A DNA stretch of 7,459 bases from Burkholderiales bacterium. GTDB lineage: Bacteria > Pseudomonadota > Gammaproteobacteria > Burkholderiales > SG8-39. The stretch lies in NCBI GenBank assembly GCA_025929745.1, contig JAICPQ010000135.1, forward strand, positions 1 through 7,459. The letters run 5' to 3'. The notes beneath the pieces are model-generated. The model had not been told where the DNA came from. It ran no database searches and saw only the letters and a program-made list of their open reading frames with translations. Of this stretch, positions 4,876 to 7,459 are shown piece by piece. A program made the position numbers and the translations under genes. Position 1 is the first letter of the stretch. Every line of letters starts with the position of its first letter.

Positions 4876-6014
4876 GTCTCCTCCAGAATGAGCGGAATGA
4901 GCATTTCATCTTCGCTGGTTCCGCCGTGGTTGCCGATGTGCAAGTGGCGCGACTCGCCCGGCGTCCAGTCCTTGAGCGTGTAGCGCTCGCGCATGACGAT
5001 GGCTACGTCGCCGATGCGCTCGGCAAGCCGCGGATGCGGCGTGCCGGGCCCGAACCAGCCTTGCTCGACGAGGGTGGCGCTCGGCACGATATCGGCGCGG
5101 CCGTCGAGCCAGTCCTGCGCTTTCGCGCTGAAAGCGCTTGCGTCGTGCACATGGCAGTACGCCACGCGCCGCTCGCCGCACAGCGGAAAGCGCAGCATCG
5201 ACGCTAGCGATGCAGGGAGCTCGAACGTTTCTTCCGGCGCGACGTCGATGAAGCCGTGGTCCGCGGTCACTATGATCGTCGAATGGGTGCCCGCAAGCCG
5301 GGCCACGAGGCGGCCGAATGCCCCGTCGATCTTCTCGAACTCGGCGAACGCCTGCGCGCTTTCCGCGCCGAAACGATGCGAAATCATGTCGTAGAGCGGC
5401 CAATACGCGTAGACGAACTTGCGCTCGTCCGAGGATTTCACGGCCGCTTCGATATGCGAAACAAGCTCGTCGAGCGTCTCGTAGGCGACGCGCTCGGCGC
5501 CGCGGGTGTGGCGCACGTTGTACTCGGAATCGATGATGTCCTTGTACGTGACGACGACCGAGCGCACCGGCAGCGCTTCAAAGATGGATCTCGCAATGTA
5601 GATCTGCTCCGCATTGACGCCGCGGCGCGTGAGCGACAGATGGTCGCCGCGGCTGCGAAACGGCAGCGCGGCGCTTACGCAGCCCGCTTCGCCGAAGTAC
5701 GTGAACCAGCCGGTGAGGCCGTGCTCGAGCGGCGTGCGGCCCGTGTAAGAAGTGGTGATTGCCGACGCAGTCGTAGAGGGAAACACCGATGTGAGCGATG
5801 CGCGGCGCCGACGCGCGAGCTCTCCGCCAGCGCCGCGTCTCAACAGGTAGTTGTCGCCGAGCCCGTCGACGATCACGAGGATAGCGTTGCGCGCAGCGCG
5901 CAACTTCTCGGCGGCGAGATCTCTGAGCGGCCGGTGGTGCGCTTCACCGCCGCGCGAGGCAACGATGGAAGCCATCAGGTTCACGAGGCTGCCACCCGAG
6001 TAGTCGGGGCGCAT
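4872..6014 (-). CDS. alkaline-phosphatase-superfamily phosphodiesterase / nucleotide pyrophosphatase-like protein
   Basis: A 380-residue protein of the type I phosphodiesterase/nucleotide pyrophosphatase group. The two-metal site can be read in order: Asp50 (VIVDGLGDN), nucleophile Thr81 (FPSTTAS), Asp209 and His213 (WPLYDMISH), Asp252 and His253 (VTADHGF), and His363 (IGNHGGTSEDEM). These residues fit an active enzyme cleaving phosphodiester or pyrophosphate bonds; the physiological substrate is unknown. No signal peptide is visible (the N-terminus is polar, with VNLMASIVAS only weakly hydrophobic), so it is probably cytoplasmic, whereas many relatives are exported. The start ATG 6014 has no Shine-Dalgarno site; TAAAAT at 6026-6021 would place the transcription start at or next to it, suggesting a leaderless mRNA. 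An alternative start is Met14 (5975). Its stop overlaps the start of the alpha/beta hydrolase. Confidence 0.9.
   Translation of the reverse strand: MRPDYSGGSLVNLMASIVASRGGEAHHRPLRDLAAEKLRAARNAILVIVDGLGDNYLLRRGAGGELARRRRASLTSVFPSTTASAITTSYTGRTPLEHGLTGWFTYFGEAGCVSAALPFRSRGDHLSLTRRGVNAEQIYIARSIFEALPVRSVVVTYKDIIDSEYNVRHTRGAERVAYETLDELVSHIEAAVKSSDERKFVYAYWPLYDMISHRFGAESAQAFAEFEKIDGAFGRLVARLAGTHSTIIVTADHGFIDVAPEETFELPASLASMLRFPLCGERRVAYCHVHDASAFSAKAQDWLDGRADIVPSATLVEQGWFGPGTPHPRLAERIGDVAIVMRERYTLKDWTPGESRHLHIGNHGGTSEDEMLIPLILEET
4879..4884 (-). promoter_or_regulatory. Shine-Dalgarno site of the alpha/beta hydrolase, inside the upstream coding region
   Basis: GGAGGA on the minus strand encodes Glu-Glu near the end of the phosphodiesterase and ends 3 nt before the hydrolase ATG. 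With the ATGA overlap this points to translational coupling. Confidence 0.7.
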
Positions 6015-6043
6015 GCGCGGATTTTAGGCGTACAATTAACCCC
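6015..6043. promoter_or_regulatory. 29-bp divergent promoter region, possibly producing leaderless mRNAs in both directions
   Basis: This AT-rich patch in GC-rich DNA separates two divergent starts. On the plus strand TACAAT (6031-6036) ends 7 bp before ATG 6044. On the minus strand TAAAAT (6026-6021) ends 6 bp before ATG 6014. No Shine-Dalgarno site precedes either ATG, and no good -35 was found for either box. Confidence 0.45.
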
Positions 6044-6598
6044 ATGCGGCACGAAGTCCATCTCCACGCCGATATTCCCATTCTCGAAGGCGTCTCGCGG
6101 CGGCAGCTCGAGCAGGCGTTCGCGCCGCTGCTCGAGTATCTCGACGCCGACGGACTCGCCGACGTGAAGAGCCTCGAGCCCGACGAGCCCGGCATCAAGT
6201 TCGACGAGAAGGAGCTTCTCCTCACCGTGTGCTGGACGGGCGAGATCGGCCGCAGCTTCCACGGCGCGCTCGAAGCCACGCTGGATGCGCTCGGGCCGTT
6301 CTGCTACGAGGCGGTCGAGGTCGATCTCACGCTCTATCACGACAACGGCGAGCAGGAATCCAAGCTTCTCTTCGTCGGCCCCACGCCGCACGCGATCCAC
6401 GAAGCGCAGCGCCGCTGCATGGTCGAGGACGTCGCGGCGATCCTCGCGCGCCAGTTCGGCAAGGAGCAGGTCGCGCAGGTCAGCGCGCTCGTCAACGAGC
6501 TTTTCGACCGCGACTGGAAAGAAAAGGCGTCGCAGCAGAAGAAACCCGAGCGCGCGTTCGAGAACTACACCCGGCCGTCGCGCAAGAACCTGCACTGA
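6044..6598 (+). CDS. conserved protein of unknown function (possibly DUF6806)
   Basis: A 184-residue soluble, acidic protein with no signal peptide or membrane segment. It has an N-terminal half starting RHEVHLHADIPI, with a central ELLLTVCWTGEIGRSF stretch (about 57-72), a strand-rich middle (VEVDLTLYHDNGEQESKLLFVGP, about 91-113) and a helical C-terminal part (PHAIHEAQRRCMVEDVAAILARQF, about 115-138, then VSALVNELFDRDW). The tail is basic. From memory it resembles a betaproteobacterial family annotated as DUF6806; no activity is known to me. The alternating strand/helix layout suggests two small alpha/beta units, but no catalytic motif is evident. There is no Shine-Dalgarno site, and a TACAAT box sits immediately upstream. 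metY follows after 20 nt, so the two are probably co-transcribed, which is a hint but not evidence of a link to sulfur metabolism. Confidence 0.85.
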   Translation: MRHEVHLHADIPILEGVSRRQLEQAFAPLLEYLDADGLADVKSLEPDEPGIKFDEKELLLTVCWTGEIGRSFHGALEATLDALGPFCYEAVEVDLTLYHDNGEQESKLLFVGPTPHAIHEAQRRCMVEDVAAILARQFGKEQVAQVSALVNELFDRDWKEKASQQKKPERAFENYTRPSRKNLH

Positions 6599-6618
6599 AC
6601 ATTTAGGGCTCCGTCCCC

Positions 6619-7459
6619 GTGGCTGGGCCGAAATACCCGAGTCTCGACACGCTGGCGCTGCACGCCGGCCAGTCGCCTGATCCCGCGACCGGCAGCCGCG
6701 CGGTCCCGATTTACCAGACCACCTCGTACGTTTTCCGCGATACCGAGCACGCGGCTTCTCTGTTCAACATGGAGCGCGCGGGCCACGTCTATTCCCGCAT
6801 CTCCAATCCCACCGTCGCGGTGCTCGAAGAGCGCATGGCGGCGCTCGAAGGCGGGGTCGGCTCGATCGCCACGGCTTCGGGCCAGGCCGCGCTGCACCTC
6901 GCGATCGCCACGCTGATGGGCGCGGGCGGCCACATCGTCGCCTCGACCGCGCTCTACGGCGGCTCGCACAACCTCCTTGCCTACACGCTCAAGCGCTTCG
7001 GCATCGACACCACCTTTGTCTCTCCTCGAAACCTGTCGGAGTGGCGCTCAGCCGTCCGGCCTAACACGAGGCTTTTGTTTGGCGAAACGCTGGGAAATCC
7101 CGGGCTCGATGTCCTGAATATTCCGGTGGCGGCCGAAATTGCGCACGCTGCGAAATTGCCGCTGCTGGTCGACGCGACGTTTACGACGCCGGTGCTCATG
7201 AAGCCGTTCGCGCTCGGCGCCGATCTGCTGTACCACTCGGCGACCAAGTTCCTCGGCGGCCACGGCGTAGCGATCGCGGGTGTCCTCGTCGATTCCGGCC
7301 GCTTCGACTGGGAAGCCTCGGGCAAGTTCGACACGCTGACCGCGCCGTACGCGGGCTTTCACAACATGGACTTCGAGGAGGAATCGGGCACGCGGGCGTT
7401 TCTCCTGCGCGCGCGACGCGAAGGTTTGCGCGACTTCGGCGCGTGCATGGCGCCGATGA
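6619..7459 (+). CDS. metY: O-acetylhomoserine sulfhydrylase, PLP-dependent (partial, first 280 residues)
   Basis: The first 280 residues of a Cys/Met-metabolism PLP enzyme, cut by the right edge; relatives are about 425-440 residues. It should convert O-acetylhomoserine and sulfide to homocysteine in the cytoplasm. Seen: TLALHAGQSPDPATGSRAVPIYQTTSYVF (11-39), typical of the MetY branch; YSRISNPT (58-65) giving Tyr59 and Arg61 for the neighbouring subunit's PLP phosphate; ASGQAA (86-91); Tyr113, which stacks on PLP; Asp185 in VDATFTTP; and the Schiff-base Lys210 in SATKFLGGHG. Most relatives read D-N-T-F in the Asp185 motif; here it is D-A-T-F, with the key Asp retained. GTG 6619 is chosen from the family N-terminus; only a weak AGGG at 6605-6608 precedes it. 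Cystathionine gamma-synthase/lyase are paralogues, but the HAGQ.PDP N-terminus and long spacing favour MetY. Confidence 0.93.
   Translation, partial: MAGPKYPSLDTLALHAGQSPDPATGSRAVPIYQTTSYVFRDTEHAASLFNMERAGHVYSRISNPTVAVLEERMAALEGGVGSIATASGQAALHLAIATLMGAGGHIVASTALYGGSHNLLAYTLKRFGIDTTFVSPRNLSEWRSAVRPNTRLLFGETLGNPGLDVLNIPVAAEIAHAAKLPLLVDATFTTPVLMKPFALGADLLYHSATKFLGGHGVAIAGVLVDSGRFDWEASGKFDTLTAPYAGFHNMDFEEESGTRAFLLRARREGLRDFGACMAPM

Noticed and set aside
5256..6167. 303-codon plus-strand reading frame antisense to the phosphodiesterase
   Set aside because: The minus-strand frame carries a full metal-site residue set, while this frame has no domain signal and runs through the divergent promoter gap.

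Overview
This is a GC-rich, gene-dense stretch of a chromosome. Its content suggests a betaproteobacterium of Burkholderiales or a related order, probably environmental: a UbiX flavin prenyltransferase, a small DUF1161-like periplasmic protein, a short MetE-like methionine synthase, and a protein resembling a betaproteobacterial family of unknown function. The assignment rests on remembered family resemblance only. I see no rRNA, tRNA, CRISPR array, insertion sequence or integrase. The window reads as ordinary core or soft-core chromosome rather than an accessory island.

Left part (1-1930). Two minus-strand genes form a coupled pair. A catalytic-half-only, MetE-like methionine synthase (577-1632) is followed by a gamma-glutamyltransferase-like gene (starts at 577, runs off the left edge), joined by a TGATG stop/start overlap. 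Divergent from them is a small two-segment membrane protein (1708-1929). Its GTG start follows a clear Shine-Dalgarno site and a TATAAT box.

Middle (1930-4875). A small secreted DUF1161-like protein (2094-2324) runs tail-to-tail into an MFS transporter (2321-3544, minus), with the stop codons overlapping. The transporter is divergent from ubiX (3543-4133, plus), and the two may begin on opposite strands of one CCATGG. ubiX overlaps, tail to tail by 53 nt, a PcaD-like alpha/beta hydrolase (4081-4875, minus). That hydrolase is the second gene of an operon with an alkaline-phosphatase-superfamily phosphodiesterase (4872-6014, minus), joined by an ATGA overlap.

Right part (6015-7459). A 29-bp divergent gap separates the phosphodiesterase from a conserved unknown protein (6044-6598, plus). 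Neither start has a Shine-Dalgarno site, and both have a -10-like hexamer about 6-7 bp upstream, so leaderless transcripts are possible. The unknown gene is followed after 20 nt by metY (starts at GTG 6619, runs off the right edge).

Functional links. MetY makes homocysteine from O-acetylhomoserine and sulfide, and the MetE-like enzyme methylates homocysteine to methionine, so two successive steps of methionine synthesis lie about 5 kb apart in separate operons. The partner normally associated with the MesD-type synthase that this protein resembles (MesX, DUF1852) is not in the window. I found no convincing new multi-gene system. The most useful leads are the methionine synthase/GGT-like coupling, the possible leaderless divergent promoter, and the very compact overlaps.
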